From the NCBI RefSeq assembly GCF_900215435.1, contig NZ_OCMY01000001.1:1860001-1924000 (forward strand): a stretch of DNA of 64,000 nucleotides, in the 5' to 3' direction. A program made the position numbers and the translations under genes. This document shows positions 28,650 to 37,766 of this stretch, piece by piece. The stretch's first letter is position 1; each line of letters begins with the position of its first letter. This DNA is from Candidatus Pantoea floridensis (GTDB lineage Bacteria > Pseudomonadota > Gammaproteobacteria > Enterobacterales > Enterobacteriaceae). The notes beneath the pieces were generated by a model, which saw only the letters and a list, made by a program, of their open reading frames with translations, made no database searches and had not been told where the DNA came from.

Positions 28650-29125
28650 GGCGGACTCCACTCGTACAAAATCGATAAGAATTTTAGGCGCTAATAAATA
28701 GAAACGTAATTTTTAGACACAGGCGGTTGGAAAGCGCCTGCGACCGCTATTCGCGGTAGTCTTCCCCGGCGATCGCATGGAGGATCGTCAGCGGAAGGGC
28801 GGATCATAACGTAAAGCAGCCGAGAGATCTTCCCTTTCTACACAGTTTTGATCCATTTTATCCACAGGCTGATGATGCGCAAATGAGTTTACGCTTTTTA
28901 GCAGAAAAGCCAGCGTTAATGTGGCTGAAAGCGACAATTTTTCTGGGCGGCTCTCGTTTTTGCCGCAACAAGTTTGCAAATAGATCGCAAGAAGATCCTG
29001 CGCGATCCTTGCGCTTTACCCCACAGCCCGTATAATTCCCCACCCGGCATTATTGCGTGAAGCCTTGATGCCCGGAATCAGCGGGCTGTATCTGGGTTTC
29101 CAGGTGCCGCGACCAGCGAAGTAAA
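28650..29125. promoter_or_regulatory. dnaA-rpmH divergent promoter region
   Basis: About 475 bases of divergent control DNA with several GATC sites and one perfect DnaA box. The dnaA promoters must lie on the minus strand here, but I could not fix their -10 elements by eye. No additional gene is supported. Confidence 0.6.
28858..28866 (+). promoter_or_regulatory. DnaA box upstream of dnaA
   Basis: TTATCCACA, the perfect high-affinity DnaA box, about 210 bases upstream of the dnaA start. It is placed for autorepression as in E. coli. Confidence 0.85.
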
Positions 29126-29154
29126 TTGACTCTGGACTGTACAATTATTACAAT
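29126..29154 (+). promoter_or_regulatory. promoter of rpmH
   Basis: TTGACT (29126-29131), 17-base spacer, TACAAT (29149-29154): a near-consensus sigma70 promoter, about 100 bases upstream of rpmH. Confidence 0.8.
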
Positions 29155-29240
29155 CCCGCCTCTTTATTAAAGACACATTGAGGCGTTGGTCGATTTACTG
29201 GCCCGAAAACGCGTCACCCAGTGAAAATTTTCAAGTTTAG

Positions 29241-29393
<153 letters not shown>

Positions 29394-29407
29394 TAAAGCT
29401 AACCCTC

Positions 29408-29767
29408 GTGGTTAAGCTCGCATTTCCCAGGGAGTTACGTTTGTTAACTCCCACTCATTTCACTTTCGTCTTCCAGCAGCCACAAAGAGCCGGTACGCCG
29501 CAAATCACCATACTCGGCCGACTTAACTCGCTGGGGCATCCCCGCATCGGTCTCACCGTCGCAAAAAAACATGTAAAACGCGCCCATGAACGCAACCGGA
29601 TCAAGCGATTGACCCGCGAAAGCTTTCGTCTGCGTCAACATGAGCTGCCTGCGATGGATTTTGTGATCGTGGCTAAAAAAGGGATTGCTGACCTGGATAA
29701 CCGTGCGCTGACGGAAGCGTTGGAGAAATTATGGCGTCGTCACTGTCGCCTGGCTCGCGGCTCCTGA
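29408..29767 (+). CDS. rnpA: ribonuclease P protein component
   Basis: A 119-residue basic protein that helps the RNase P RNA bind pre-tRNA. The RNR-type motif is in [20 protein letters not shown]. The start is a GTG (GTGGTTAAG), the same choice as in E. coli. It overlaps yidD by 37 bases. Confidence 0.97.
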   Translation: MVKLAFPRELRLLTPTHFTFVFQQPQRAGTPQITILGRLNSLGHPRIGLTVAKKHVKRAHERNRIKRLTRESFRLRQHELPAMDFVIVAKKGIADLDNRALTEALEKLWRRHCRLARGS

Positions 29768-29988
29768 TTGCCCTGATACGCGTTTATCAACGCGCCATCA
29801 GCCCACTGCTGGGACCTCATTGCCGGTTCCATCCCACCTGCTCGCAGTATGGGATTGAGGCCTTACGCCGCTTTGGCGTGGTAAAAGGCAGTTGGTTGAC
29901 GATTAAACGCGTATTAAAATGCCACCCTTTGAACCCGGGTGGTGACGATCCTGTGCCGCCAAAAACCTTTGATACCAGAGAACATTAA
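29731..29988 (+). CDS. yidD: membrane protein insertion efficiency factor YidD
   Basis: An 85-residue protein with the family core [19 protein letters not shown] and [15 protein letters not shown]. It assists YidC-dependent membrane insertion at the inner membrane. It overlaps rnpA and lies 2 bases before yidC. Confidence 0.96.
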   Translation: MASSLSPGSRLLIALIRVYQRAISPLLGPHCRFHPTCSQYGIEALRRFGVVKGSWLTIKRVLKCHPLNPGGDDPVPPKTFDTREH

Positions 29989-29990
29989 CG

Positions 29991-31637
29991 ATGGATTCGC
30001 AACGCAATCTCTTTCTCATCGCTTTTCTGTTCGTGTCTTTTATGATCTGGCAAGCCTGGCAGACGGACCACGCTCCGCAGCCACAGCAAACCCAGACCAC
30101 GCAAAACACAAGCAGCGCAGCGGGTGATGCCGCCACTTCCGGCGTGCCGGCTAGCGGACAGGGCAAAACGATCACCGTTAAGACAGATGTCCTGTCACTC
30201 AACATCAATACGCGCGGTGGCGATATTGAGCAGGCTCAGCTGCTGACTTACCCGGACAAACTGGGTTCAGACGCACCGTTCCAGCTGCTTGAAACCACAC
30301 CTGCATTCGTTTATCAGGCGCAGAGCGGCTTAACCGGCCGTAACGGTCCGGATAACCCGAACAATGGCGCACGTCCGCTGTATACCACCACACAAGATAG
30401 CTTCGAGATGGCAGATGGCCAGAGCGAACTGCGCGTGCCGCTGACCTGGACCGGTGAAAACGGCGTGGTCTACACCAAGACCTTCGTCTTCAAACGCGGT
30501 GAGTATGCGGTAAATGTTGACTACAACATTAACAACACCACCCAGCAGCCGCTGGAAGTGTCGATGTTTGGTCAGCTGAAGCAAACTATCGATGTGCCTA
30601 AGCACCGCGATACCGGCAGCAATAACTTTGCTCTGCATACCTTCCGTGGCGCAGCGTACTCCACCAGCGATGCGAAATACGAAAAATATAAATTCGACAC
30701 CATCGCGGATAACGAGAACCTGAACACCACCACCGGCAACGGTTGGGTGGCGATGCTGCAACAGTATTTTGCCACCGCCTGGGTGCCACGCACGCAGGGT
30801 AATAACACGCTGTACACCAGCAACCTCGGCAATGGCGTAGCGGCAATCGGCTACAAATCTGCGCCGGTTACCGTTGGCGCAGGCGCACAGCAGGATCTTG
30901 GTGCCACTCTGTGGGTTGGCCCGGAAATTCAGGACAAAATGGCGGCCATCGCGCCTCATCTTGATCTGACTGTGGATTACGGTTGGCTGTGGTTCATCTC
31001 TCAGCCGCTGTTTAAGCTACTGAAGTTCCTGCACAGCTTTATCGGTAACTGGGGCTTCTCCATTATCGTTATCACCTTCATCGTTCGTGGCATCATGTAC
31101 CCGCTGACTAAGGCGCAGTACACCTCCATGGCGAAGATGCGTATGCTGCAGCCGAAGATTCAGGCGATGCGTGAACGTCTGGGCGATGACAAGCAGAAGC
31201 AGAGCCAGGAAATGATGGCGCTGTATAAGGCGGAGAAAGTGAACCCGCTGGGCGGCTGCTTGCCACTGGTTATCCAGATGCCAATCTTCCTGGCCTTGTA
31301 CTACATGCTGTCAGGCTCGGTTGAACTGCGTCATGCACCGTTTATTCTGTGGATTCATGACTTGTCTGCGCAGGACCCGTACTACATTCTGCCGATTGTC
31401 ATGGGTATCACCATGTTCTTCATTCAGAAGATGTCACCGACCACTGTGACCGATCCGATGCAGCAGAAGATCATGACTTACATGCCGGTTATCTTTACCG
31501 TGTTCTTCCTGTGGTTCCCATCAGGTCTGGTGCTGTATTACATCGTCAGCAACCTGGTAACCATTCTCCAGCAGCAGCTGATTTATCGCGGCCTGGAAAA
31601 ACGTGGTCTGCATAGCCGCGACAAGAAGAAAGCGTAA
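29991..31637 (+). CDS. yidC: membrane protein insertase YidC
   Basis: A 548-residue insertase (E. coli 548). An N-terminal anchor helix (about 5-22) is followed by a large periplasmic beta domain to about residue 340. Five conserved helices then carry [19 protein letters not shown] and [20 protein letters not shown]. The tail is basic (RDKKKA). It works with SecYEG or alone on small membrane proteins such as the AtpE subunit encoded in this window. Confidence 0.98.
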   Translation: MDSQRNLFLIAFLFVSFMIWQAWQTDHAPQPQQTQTTQNTSSAAGDAATSGVPASGQGKTITVKTDVLSLNINTRGGDIEQAQLLTYPDKLGSDAPFQLLETTPAFVYQAQSGLTGRNGPDNPNNGARPLYTTTQDSFEMADGQSELRVPLTWTGENGVVYTKTFVFKRGEYAVNVDYNINNTTQQPLEVSMFGQLKQTIDVPKHRDTGSNNFALHTFRGAAYSTSDAKYEKYKFDTIADNENLNTTTGNGWVAMLQQYFATAWVPRTQGNNTLYTSNLGNGVAAIGYKSAPVTVGAGAQQDLGATLWVGPEIQDKMAAIAPHLDLTVDYGWLWFISQPLFKLLKFLHSFIGNWGFSIIVITFIVRGIMYPLTKAQYTSMAKMRMLQPKIQAMRERLGDDKQKQSQEMMALYKAEKVNPLGGCLPLVIQMPIFLALYYMLSGSVELRHAPFILWIHDLSAQDPYYILPIVMGITMFFIQKMSPTTVTDPMQQKIMTYMPVIFTVFFLWFPSGLVLYYIVSNLVTILQQQLIYRGLEKRGLHSRDKKKA

Positions 31638-31672
31638 CGTCTGACTGCCACCAGCAGCAGCGTATAATCTAA

Positions 31673-31703
31673 GGGCGACATTTATGTCGCCCTATTTTTA
31701 TTT
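31673..31703 (+). terminator. terminator after yidC
   Basis: Hairpin GGGCGACAT (31673-31681) / ATGTCGCCC (31684-31692) with a 2-base loop core followed by a T-rich tail. Confidence 0.8.
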
Positions 31704-31733
31704 ATTAATACCCTAAAAGTTTAAGGTGGAATC

Positions 31734-33098
31734 ATGAGCCACAGCGACACCATCGTTGCCCAGGCGACGCCTCCCGGCCGCGGCGGCGTAGGCATTCTGC
31801 GTATCTCCGGCGCCAAAGCGGCCGAGGTGGCGCAAGCCGTGTTAGGCAAATTGCCGAAACCGCGTTACGCCGATTATCTGCCTTTTACCGATGCCGATGG
31901 CAGCGTGCTCGATCAGGGCATTGCGCTGTGGTTTCCCGGCCCGAACTCCTTTACCGGCGAAGATGTGCTGGAGCTGCAGGGCCACGGCGGCCCGGTGATT
32001 CTTGACCTGCTGCTCAAACGCATTGTGGCCCTGCCCGGCTTGCGTATTGCTCAGCCCGGTGAATTCTCGGAACGCGCCTTCCTCAACGATAAACTCGATT
32101 TAGCGCAAGCCGAAGCGATTGCCGACCTGATCGATGCCAGTTCAGAGCAGGCAGCCCGCTCAGCGGTGAACTCGCTGCAGGGCGCCTTTTCCCTGCGCGT
32201 TAATGCACTTGTGGAAGCACTTACTCACCTGCGTATCTATGTGGAAGCGGCCATCGACTTCCCGGATGAAGAGATCGATTTCCTGTCCGACGGCAAAATT
32301 GAAGCACAGCTCAATGTGGTGATCGGCGATCTCGACGGCGTACGTGCCGAGGCGCGTCAGGGCAGCTTGCTGCGTGAAGGGATGAAAGTGGTCATTGCCG
32401 GTCGCCCTAATGCCGGTAAATCGAGCCTGCTGAATGCGTTAGCCGGTCGCGAAGCGGCGATTGTCACCGATATTGCCGGCACCACGCGCGACGTGCTGCG
32501 CGAACATATCCATATCGACGGCATGCCGCTGCATATCATCGATACCGCCGGTTTGCGTGAAGCCAGTGATGAAGTAGAGCGCATTGGTATTGAGCGTGCA
32601 TGGCAGGAGATCGAGCAGGCCGACCGCGTGCTGTTTATGGTCGATGGCACTACCACGGATGCCACCGAAGCCGCCGCCATTTGGCCAGATTTTGTCGCGC
32701 GTTTGCCAAATGCGCTGCCGATTACCGTGGTGCGCAATAAAGCGGATATGACGGGGGAAGTGCTGGGGCTTACTGAAGTGAACGGTCACTCACTGATTCG
32801 TCTCTCGGCACGCACTGGTGACGGTGTGGAAGCGCTGCGCGAGCACCTGAAACAGAGCATGGGTTTTGCCGGCAATATGGAAGGCGGATTCCTTGCGCGT
32901 CGCCGCCATCTGCAGGCGCTCGAGTTAGCGGCTGCTCACCTGCAACAGGGAAAACATCAGCTATTAGGCGCATGGGCGGGTGAATTACTGGCGGAAGAGC
33001 TTCGTTTAGCGCAACAGGCGCTGAGCGAGATCACTGGCGAATTCACCTCCGACGATCTGCTGGGACGAATCTTCTCAAGCTTCTGTATTGGGAAGTAA
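31734..33098 (+). CDS. mnmE: tRNA modification GTPase MnmE
   Basis: A 454-residue GTPase that, with MnmG, modifies the wobble uridine (cmnm5U) of several tRNAs. The N-terminal folate-binding domain is followed by the G domain: [21 protein letters not shown] and NKAD. The C-terminal CIGK supplies the catalytic cysteine. Its partner mnmG is at 55720 in this window. Confidence 0.98.
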   Translation: MSHSDTIVAQATPPGRGGVGILRISGAKAAEVAQAVLGKLPKPRYADYLPFTDADGSVLDQGIALWFPGPNSFTGEDVLELQGHGGPVILDLLLKRIVALPGLRIAQPGEFSERAFLNDKLDLAQAEAIADLIDASSEQAARSAVNSLQGAFSLRVNALVEALTHLRIYVEAAIDFPDEEIDFLSDGKIEAQLNVVIGDLDGVRAEARQGSLLREGMKVVIAGRPNAGKSSLLNALAGREAAIVTDIAGTTRDVLREHIHIDGMPLHIIDTAGLREASDEVERIGIERAWQEIEQADRVLFMVDGTTTDATEAAAIWPDFVARLPNALPITVVRNKADMTGEVLGLTEVNGHSLIRLSARTGDGVEALREHLKQSMGFAGNMEGGFLARRRHLQALELAAAHLQQGKHQLLGAWAGELLAEELRLAQQALSEITGEFTSDDLLGRIFSSFCIGK

Positions 33099-33111
33099 TG
33101 TCTGTTACGTA

Positions 33112-33178
33112 GTCGCCATAAATGGCGACCCTACATCGTATGAGCGCGGTTTTCGTAGGGTGCGCATTCATGCGCACC
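33112..33178. repeat. paired intergenic palindrome module, copy 4
   Basis: GTCGCCATAAATGGCGAC (33112-33129), CCTAC, spacer, GTAGGG, TGCGCATTCATGCGCA (33161-33176). Directly downstream of mnmE; almost the same as copy 1. Confidence 0.8.
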
Positions 33179-33327
33179 TGGATCCCAGTAGACATGCGTC
33201 TTTGTTATTTGGCTCCCCTTTCGCTTTGCAGTATAACGATCACTGCCCGGCGAAAAGGCCCTGCCGGGAACATCGACTATTCATGCAAAATATTGGGCGC
33301 TCGTTGCGGCCTGAACAGGAGAGAAAC

Positions 33328-33918
33328 ATGAGTACAACGCTCGACAGCGTGGCGCTGAATGCGCTGTTTAATGAAGCCCGCACCCACAGCTACTGGCAGG
33401 ACAAACCGATTTCTCAAGAGGTGCTGAAGCAGCTCTACAATCTGACCGCGCTGGGCCCAACTTCTGCTAACTGCTCGCCAGGCCGTTTTGTGTTTGTGAC
33501 GTCTCAGGAAGGGAAAGAGAAGCTGAAACCGGCACTTTCGTCCGGTAATGTCGACAAAACCATGGCGGCGCCGGTGACGGTGATCGTGGCGTGGGACCCA
33601 GAATTCTACGAAGCGCTGCCGAAGCTGTTCCCGCACGGCGATGCGCGCAGCTGGTTCACCAGCAGCCCGGATCTGGCGAAAGAGACCGCGTTCCGTAACA
33701 GCAGCTTGCAAGCGGGTTACTTGATTCTGGCGGCGCGTTCGCTGGGGTTGGATGCAGGCCCAATGTCCGGTTTCGATCCGTCCAAAGTGAATGAGGCGTT
33801 CTTCAGCGAGAATAAATGGCAGGTGAACTTGCTGATCAATCTGGGCTATGGCGAAGCCAGCAAACTGCATCCGCGTTTGCCGCGTCTAAGCTTTGATGAA
33901 GCCAGCAAATTTGCCTGA
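33328..33918 (+). CDS. RutE-like malonic semialdehyde reductase / nitroreductase
   Basis: A 196-residue FMN nitroreductase-fold protein. As remembered it matches Rut[70 protein letters not shown]. RutE reduces malonic semialdehyde from uracil breakdown to 3-hydroxypropionate. No other rut genes adjoin it, so a stand-alone detoxifying reductase role is more likely here. The ATG at 33328 follows AGGAGAGAA; an open frame upstream to 33088 has no support. Confidence 0.85.
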   Translation: MSTTLDSVALNALFNEARTHSYWQDKPISQEVLKQLYNLTALGPTSANCSPGRFVFVTSQEGKEKLKPALSSGNVDKTMAAPVTVIVAWDPEFYEALPKLFPHGDARSWFTSSPDLAKETAFRNSSLQAGYLILAARSLGLDAGPMSGFDPSKVNEAFFSENKWQVNLLINLGYGEASKLHPRLPRLSFDEASKFA

Positions 33919-33928
33919 TTCGATAGCG

Positions 33929-33954
33929 AAAAGGCGTCACTTACGACGCCTTTT
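33929..33954. terminator. bidirectional terminator after the RutE-like gene
   Basis: Arms AAAAGGCGTC (33929-33938) and GACGCCTTTT (33945-33954), between two converging genes. Confidence 0.85.
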
Positions 33955-33963
33955 CCTGTGCAG

Positions 33964-34476
33964 TTAGCCCAGTGAATGGAAACCGCTATTGAAGTAGATC
34001 ATTGGCTCTGACGCTTCGCCAGGCAGCGCAATGCCAACAATACGTGCCAGCAGCACGCTATGCGTATTCCACTCCACCACTTTCTCCAGCTGGCAATCAA
34101 AACTCACCAGCGCATCCGCCAATACTGGCGCGCCGGTATTCAGCGTCTGCCAGGCGCCGTTTTGAAAACGCTCTTCACGACGCGATGATTGGCTGAACTG
34201 AGCGCATAAATCGTCATGCTGCTCACGCAGTACGTTAACGGCAAAATGACCGGCCTTGATAAACGCATCATGACTGGATGCGCTGCGATTCACGCACACC
34301 AGCAAGCTCGGTGGCTCAGCCGCCAGCGAACTCACCGACGTGGCAATTAGCCCCAGCTTTTCGCCCTGAAATTCGGTGGTAACCAGAGAAACGCCTGCGG
34401 TTAAGCGGCGCATGCCGTGACGAAACTCATCAAGAGAGATCGATTCCTGGCGAGAAGAAATAGCGGTAACTGACAT
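33964..34476 (-). CDS. short-chain flavin reductase domain protein
   Basis: A 170-residue protein of the RutF/HpaC flavin reductase-like family. GLIATSVSSLAAEPPSLLVCVNRSASSHD is the flavin-binding core, then FAVNVLREQHDDLCAQFS, and HSVLLARI with YFNSGFHSLG end the domain. Such proteins reduce FMN or FAD with NAD(P)H for a partner monooxygenase; no partner is visible here. It converges on the RutE-like gene across a terminator. Start at 34476 (MSVTAISS) is preferred over the longer frame to 34512. Confidence 0.8.
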   Translation of the reverse strand: MSVTAISSRQESISLDEFRHGMRRLTAGVSLVTTEFQGEKLGLIATSVSSLAAEPPSLLVCVNRSASSHDAFIKAGHFAVNVLREQHDDLCAQFSQSSRREERFQNGAWQTLNTGAPVLADALVSFDCQLEKVVEWNTHSVLLARIVGIALPGEASEPMIYFNSGFHSLG

Positions 34477-34770
34477 AAAAAACTCCGACGTGCATGATTC
34501 AGCGATGTGCACGATTGGCCTGAGGGTGAATAGTTAGCGCACTTCGATGTGCCTTTTTACTGCCCAAATCCTACACCACATCGCGCCAATCGGCACCCGA
34601 TCAGACATGAATGTGCAAAAGCGTTCTATGCAAAGTGACAAAATGGGATTGCCGTGCGGCTTCAGCCTTATCTGAAATATCGCCTATTCCACCTTAAGGC
34701 GGATGCAAACCCATGAGAAAATTCTTACAATAGCACTGATGATTATTCGACCATTTTCACGGAGCGACAG

Positions 34771-35517
34771 ATGGCTAGTCATTTTGTTCGTTGGATCGGT
34801 CATCCGCCCTTTTCTTCAGAGAATATGCGGGTGCCACAGGAAGTGATTCATAGCGCCCAACGCTTCGCTGACAAGCGCCGCGGACGCTTTCTCGCCGCGC
34901 GCGAACTGCTGGGGCAGCTGATGCTGCGCGTTTATGGTATTCGTGAATTACCTGCATTAATTACCACCAGCAGTGGTCGTCCCCGTTTTGCCGATGCGAA
35001 TCTGCCCGATTTTAGTATTTCCTATGCTGGCAACACTATCGGCGTGCTGCTGGCCGAAGAAGGCGGTCGTGCCGGACTGGACATGGAGATTGTACGTGCG
35101 CACAGTCGCCAAACTCAGGATATGCTGACGCAGGATCTCTCCTCTGGCGAGAAAGCCTGGATCAACGCGCAGCAGGATTTTATGGAAGCGCTGACGCAAA
35201 TCTGGACGCTGCGGCAAAGCATTCTCAAACTCACTGGCGAAACGAATAGCGGTATTGATTCACTGCGTTTGCATCCCGCAGCCGGACGACTGCGTTCCAC
35301 CGTGTTTCCCGATATTCAGGCGGTATGTGATGCTGAACCGACGCTGGTATGGTCGTGTGCACTGTCGCCAGGCACAGAACGTTTACGGCTGTGGGAAATT
35401 GATGGCGCGCAGCAGTGGCAAGCGCTGCGCGACGTCGAGATGAGCAAACCCAATATGGGGCCGCGCACCTTACGCCTGACCAGTTTGGTCGCGCCGCAGG
35501 AGATAGGACATCCCTGA
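34771..35517 (+). CDS. yieE: YieE, 4'-phosphopantetheinyl transferase-superfamily protein with degenerate motif
   Basis: A 248-residue member of the PPTase superfamily, matching E. coli YieE in length and in FSISYAGNTIGVLLAEE and GLDMEI. The GxDxE metal motif is partly kept, but the usual W-x-x-KE-x-x-x-K helix is replaced by WTLRQSILK, with RQ instead of KE. E. coli YieE has a similar change (LRRSVLK). Transferase activity is therefore doubtful. It sits next to adeP and yieH as in E. coli, but yieF between them is missing. Confidence 0.85.
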   Translation: MASHFVRWIGHPPFSSENMRVPQEVIHSAQRFADKRRGRFLAARELLGQLMLRVYGIRELPALITTSSGRPRFADANLPDFSISYAGNTIGVLLAEEGGRAGLDMEIVRAHSRQTQDMLTQDLSSGEKAWINAQQDFMEALTQIWTLRQSILKLTGETNSGIDSLRLHPAAGRLRSTVFPDIQAVCDAEPTLVWSCALSPGTERLRLWEIDGAQQWQALRDVEMSKPNMGPRTLRLTSLVAPQEIGHP

Positions 35518-35519
35518 CA

Positions 35520-35545
35520 AAAAAGGCCGCTTAAGCGGCCTTTTT
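35520..35545. terminator. bidirectional terminator between yieE and adeP
   Basis: Perfect 11-base arms AAAAAGGCCGC / GCGGCCTTTTT around TTAA, between converging genes. Confidence 0.9.
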
Positions 35546-35548
35546 CAC

Positions 35549-36862
35549 TTAATGAGCGTCAATGAAGACGATTTTCAGCACAAACAGCAGCGCCACCACC
35601 ACCACGCATGGACTGATTTCACGCCAGCGACCCGTTCCCAACTTCATCACGCAGTACGAGATAAAGCCCAGCGCAATGCCTTCGGTGATCGAGAAGCTAA
35701 ATGGCATCATCGCCGCGGTGACAAACGCCGGAACCGCTTCAGTGAGATCGTCCCACTGTACGCGGGAAAGCGACGCCGTCATCAACACGCCAACATAAAT
35801 CAGCGCGCCCGCCGCCGCATAGGATGGCACCATCGCTGCCAGCGGTGACAGAAACATCACCAGCAGGAACAGAATCCCGGTAATCACCGCCATCAAGCCG
35901 GTACGCCCGCCGATCGCCACGCCGGACGAGCTTTCAATGTAAGCGGTAACTGAAGAGGTCCCCACCAGCGAACCGGTCACAGAGCTGATGCTATCAACGT
36001 ACAGCGCCTGCTTCATGCGCGGGAACGTGCCTTTCTCGTCGGTCAGTCCGGCTTTATCGGTCACGCCAATCAGCGTGCCGGAAGAGTCGAACAGATTCAC
36101 CAACATAAAGGAGAAGATCACGCCGGCCATGCCGATGTTGAATGCACCTTTGATATCCACCTGACCAACCACCGAAGTGATGGCGGGCGGAGCGGCGAAC
36201 ACACCGCTGAATTTTACGTCGCCAATGATCAGGCCCAGTGCGGTAGTCACCACGATCGAGACCAGCACCGCCGCATGGATATTACGTGAGGCCAGAATAG
36301 CGATGATGAAGAACCCGAGCGCGCCCAGCAGCACGCTGTGCGACGTCAGGTTGCCAACGGCCACGATGGTATCGGCGTTAGGCACGATGATGCCGGCATT
36401 TTTCAGCCCCATCATGGCGATAAACAGGCCGATACCGGCGGTAATCCCCACGCGCAGGCTCAGCGGAATGTTGGCAATCATCCAGTAGCGCACGCGCAGC
36501 AGCGTGAGGATCAGCAGGCCCAAGGCTCCCCAGAAGATCGCGCCCATGCCAACCTGCCATGAGTAGCCCATCGCGCCCACCACCACGAAGGCGAAAAAGG
36601 CGTTCAAGCCCATCGCCGGTGCCAGCGCTACCGGCAGATTCGCCACCAGCCCCATTAAGATGCTGCCGAACGCGGCAATTAAGCAGGTGGTGACAAACAC
36701 GGCCTGAGTATCCATGCCTGCCACACCCAGAATTTGCGGGTTAACGAAGACGATGTAGACCATCGTCAGGAAAGTGGTGCAACCGGCAATCACTTCTGTA
36801 CGCACGGTTGTGCCGTGTTCCTGCAGCTTGAAGATGCGCTGCAAAAGACCCTGGTTATTCAT
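35549..36862 (-). CDS. adeP: adenine permease AdeP
   Basis: A 437-residue NCS2/AzgA-type purine permease with 12-14 predicted helices. It matches E. coli AdeP (YieG): EHGTTVRTEVIAGCTTFLTMVYI, NLPVALAPAMGLNAFFAFVV, FDSSGTLIGVTDKAGL, GTSSVTAYIESSSGV. It imports adenine with protons. A PurR-like palindrome lies about 70 bases upstream. Confidence 0.95.
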   Translation of the reverse strand: MNNQGLLQRIFKLQEHGTTVRTEVIAGCTTFLTMVYIVFVNPQILGVAGMDTQAVFVTTCLIAAFGSILMGLVANLPVALAPAMGLNAFFAFVVVGAMGYSWQVGMGAIFWGALGLLILTLLRVRYWMIANIPLSLRVGITAGIGLFIAMMGLKNAGIIVPNADTIVAVGNLTSHSVLLGALGFFIIAILASRNIHAAVLVSIVVTTALGLIIGDVKFSGVFAAPPAITSVVGQVDIKGAFNIGMAGVIFSFMLVNLFDSSGTLIGVTDKAGLTDEKGTFPRMKQALYVDSISSVTGSLVGTSSVTAYIESSSGVAIGGRTGLMAVITGILFLLVMFLSPLAAMVPSYAAAGALIYVGVLMTASLSRVQWDDLTEAVPAFVTAAMMPFSFSITEGIALGFISYCVMKLGTGRWREISPCVVVVALLFVLKIVFIDAH

Positions 36863-36931
36863 TTCACTGTTCCGATAAAAAATTAATCGCCGCGTATCGT
36901 ATAGAGTTTAGCGTGGCAAAACACTGATTTT

Positions 36932-36947
36932 TCGCAACCGGTTGCTC
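36932..36947. promoter_or_regulatory. putative PurR operator
   Basis: TCGCAACCGGTTGCTC, with GCAACCGGTTGC a perfect palindrome, resembles the PurR consensus ACGCAAACGTTTGCGT. It lies between the divergent adeP and yieH genes. E. coli adeP is, from memory, PurR-regulated. Confidence 0.5.
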
Positions 36948-37013
36948 AGGGTCGCTTTCTGCGCTCAGTGCGCTAGAGTGTCAGCTTATTGTTTAACAAA
37001 AGGATGATGCGCA

Positions 37014-37676
37014 ATGTCGGTGGAATGTATTTTTTTTGATTGCGACGGCACGCTGGTCGACAGCGAAGTAATCTGTACGCAATCTTACGTCAACACCTTT
37101 GCCCGCTACGGTATTGAGCTCTCACTGCAACAGATGTTTGAGCAGTATAAAGGGGTGAAGCTCTACGACATCATCCGTGACGTGGCGGCAGAACATCAGG
37201 TTGAGTTACCGCTCGAAGAGGTGGAAACCGCCTATCGCGCCGAGGTGGCGCGGCTGTTCGATCTCGATTTGCAGCCCATTGCCGGCGCTCAAACGCTGGT
37301 CGAGAGAGTAAAAGTGCCGATGTGCGTGGTTTCAAACGGCACGGTGAAGAAGATGCAACACTCCCTGGGATTAACCGGCATGCTGCCCTATCTGGATGGC
37401 AAGCTATACAGCGGCTATGACATCAACCACTGGAAGCCCGATCCCGAGCTGATGTATCACGCCGCCGAGCAGATGCAGGTGCCGATTGAGAAGTGCATTC
37501 TGGTGGACGATTCCGAAGCCGGCGCACGCGCAGGCATCGCGGCCGGGATTCCAGTGTTTTACTACTGCGCTGACGCACATAATCCAGAATTAGATCATCC
37601 GCTGGTGACCCGCTTTGATGATATGGCGCAGCTGCCGGATCTGTGGCGCGCACGCGGCTGGGATTTGGTGGGATAG
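37014..37676 (+). CDS. yieH: HAD phosphatase YieH (6-phosphogluconate phosphatase)
   Basis: A 220-residue beta-PGM-like HAD phosphatase. FFDCDGTLVDSEVICTQ holds the nucleophile and acid-base aspartates, VVSNGT is motif II, K in YDINHWKPDPEL motif III and LVDDSEAGARAG motif IV. It matches E. coli YieH, which acts on 6-phosphogluconate and purine nucleotides. AAAGGATG precedes the ATG. Confidence 0.94.
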   Translation: MSVECIFFDCDGTLVDSEVICTQSYVNTFARYGIELSLQQMFEQYKGVKLYDIIRDVAAEHQVELPLEEVETAYRAEVARLFDLDLQPIAGAQTLVERVKVPMCVVSNGTVKKMQHSLGLTGMLPYLDGKLYSGYDINHWKPDPELMYHAAEQMQVPIEKCILVDDSEAGARAGIAAGIPVFYYCADAHNPELDHPLVTRFDDMAQLPDLWRARGWDLVG

Positions 37677-37692
37677 GTGCGGTGTTCAGCCA

Positions 37693-37759
37693 GGTCGGTA
37701 TCAATGCCGACCCTACGTTCGTGCACCATTCAATGATAGGGTCGCCATTCATGGCGACC
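37693..37759. repeat. paired intergenic palindrome module, copy 5
   Basis: GGTCGGTATCAATGCCGACC (37693-37712, one G-T pair), CTACG, spacer with GATAGG, then GGTCGCCATTCATGGCGACC (37740-37759). It fills the gap between yieH and the converging MFS gene. Confidence 0.8.
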
Positions 37760-37766
37760 ACAAAAA

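Noticed and set aside
33088..33327. N-terminal extension of the RutE-like gene
   Set aside because: It reads through a palindrome repeat module; the ATG at 33328 with its own binding site gives the family length.
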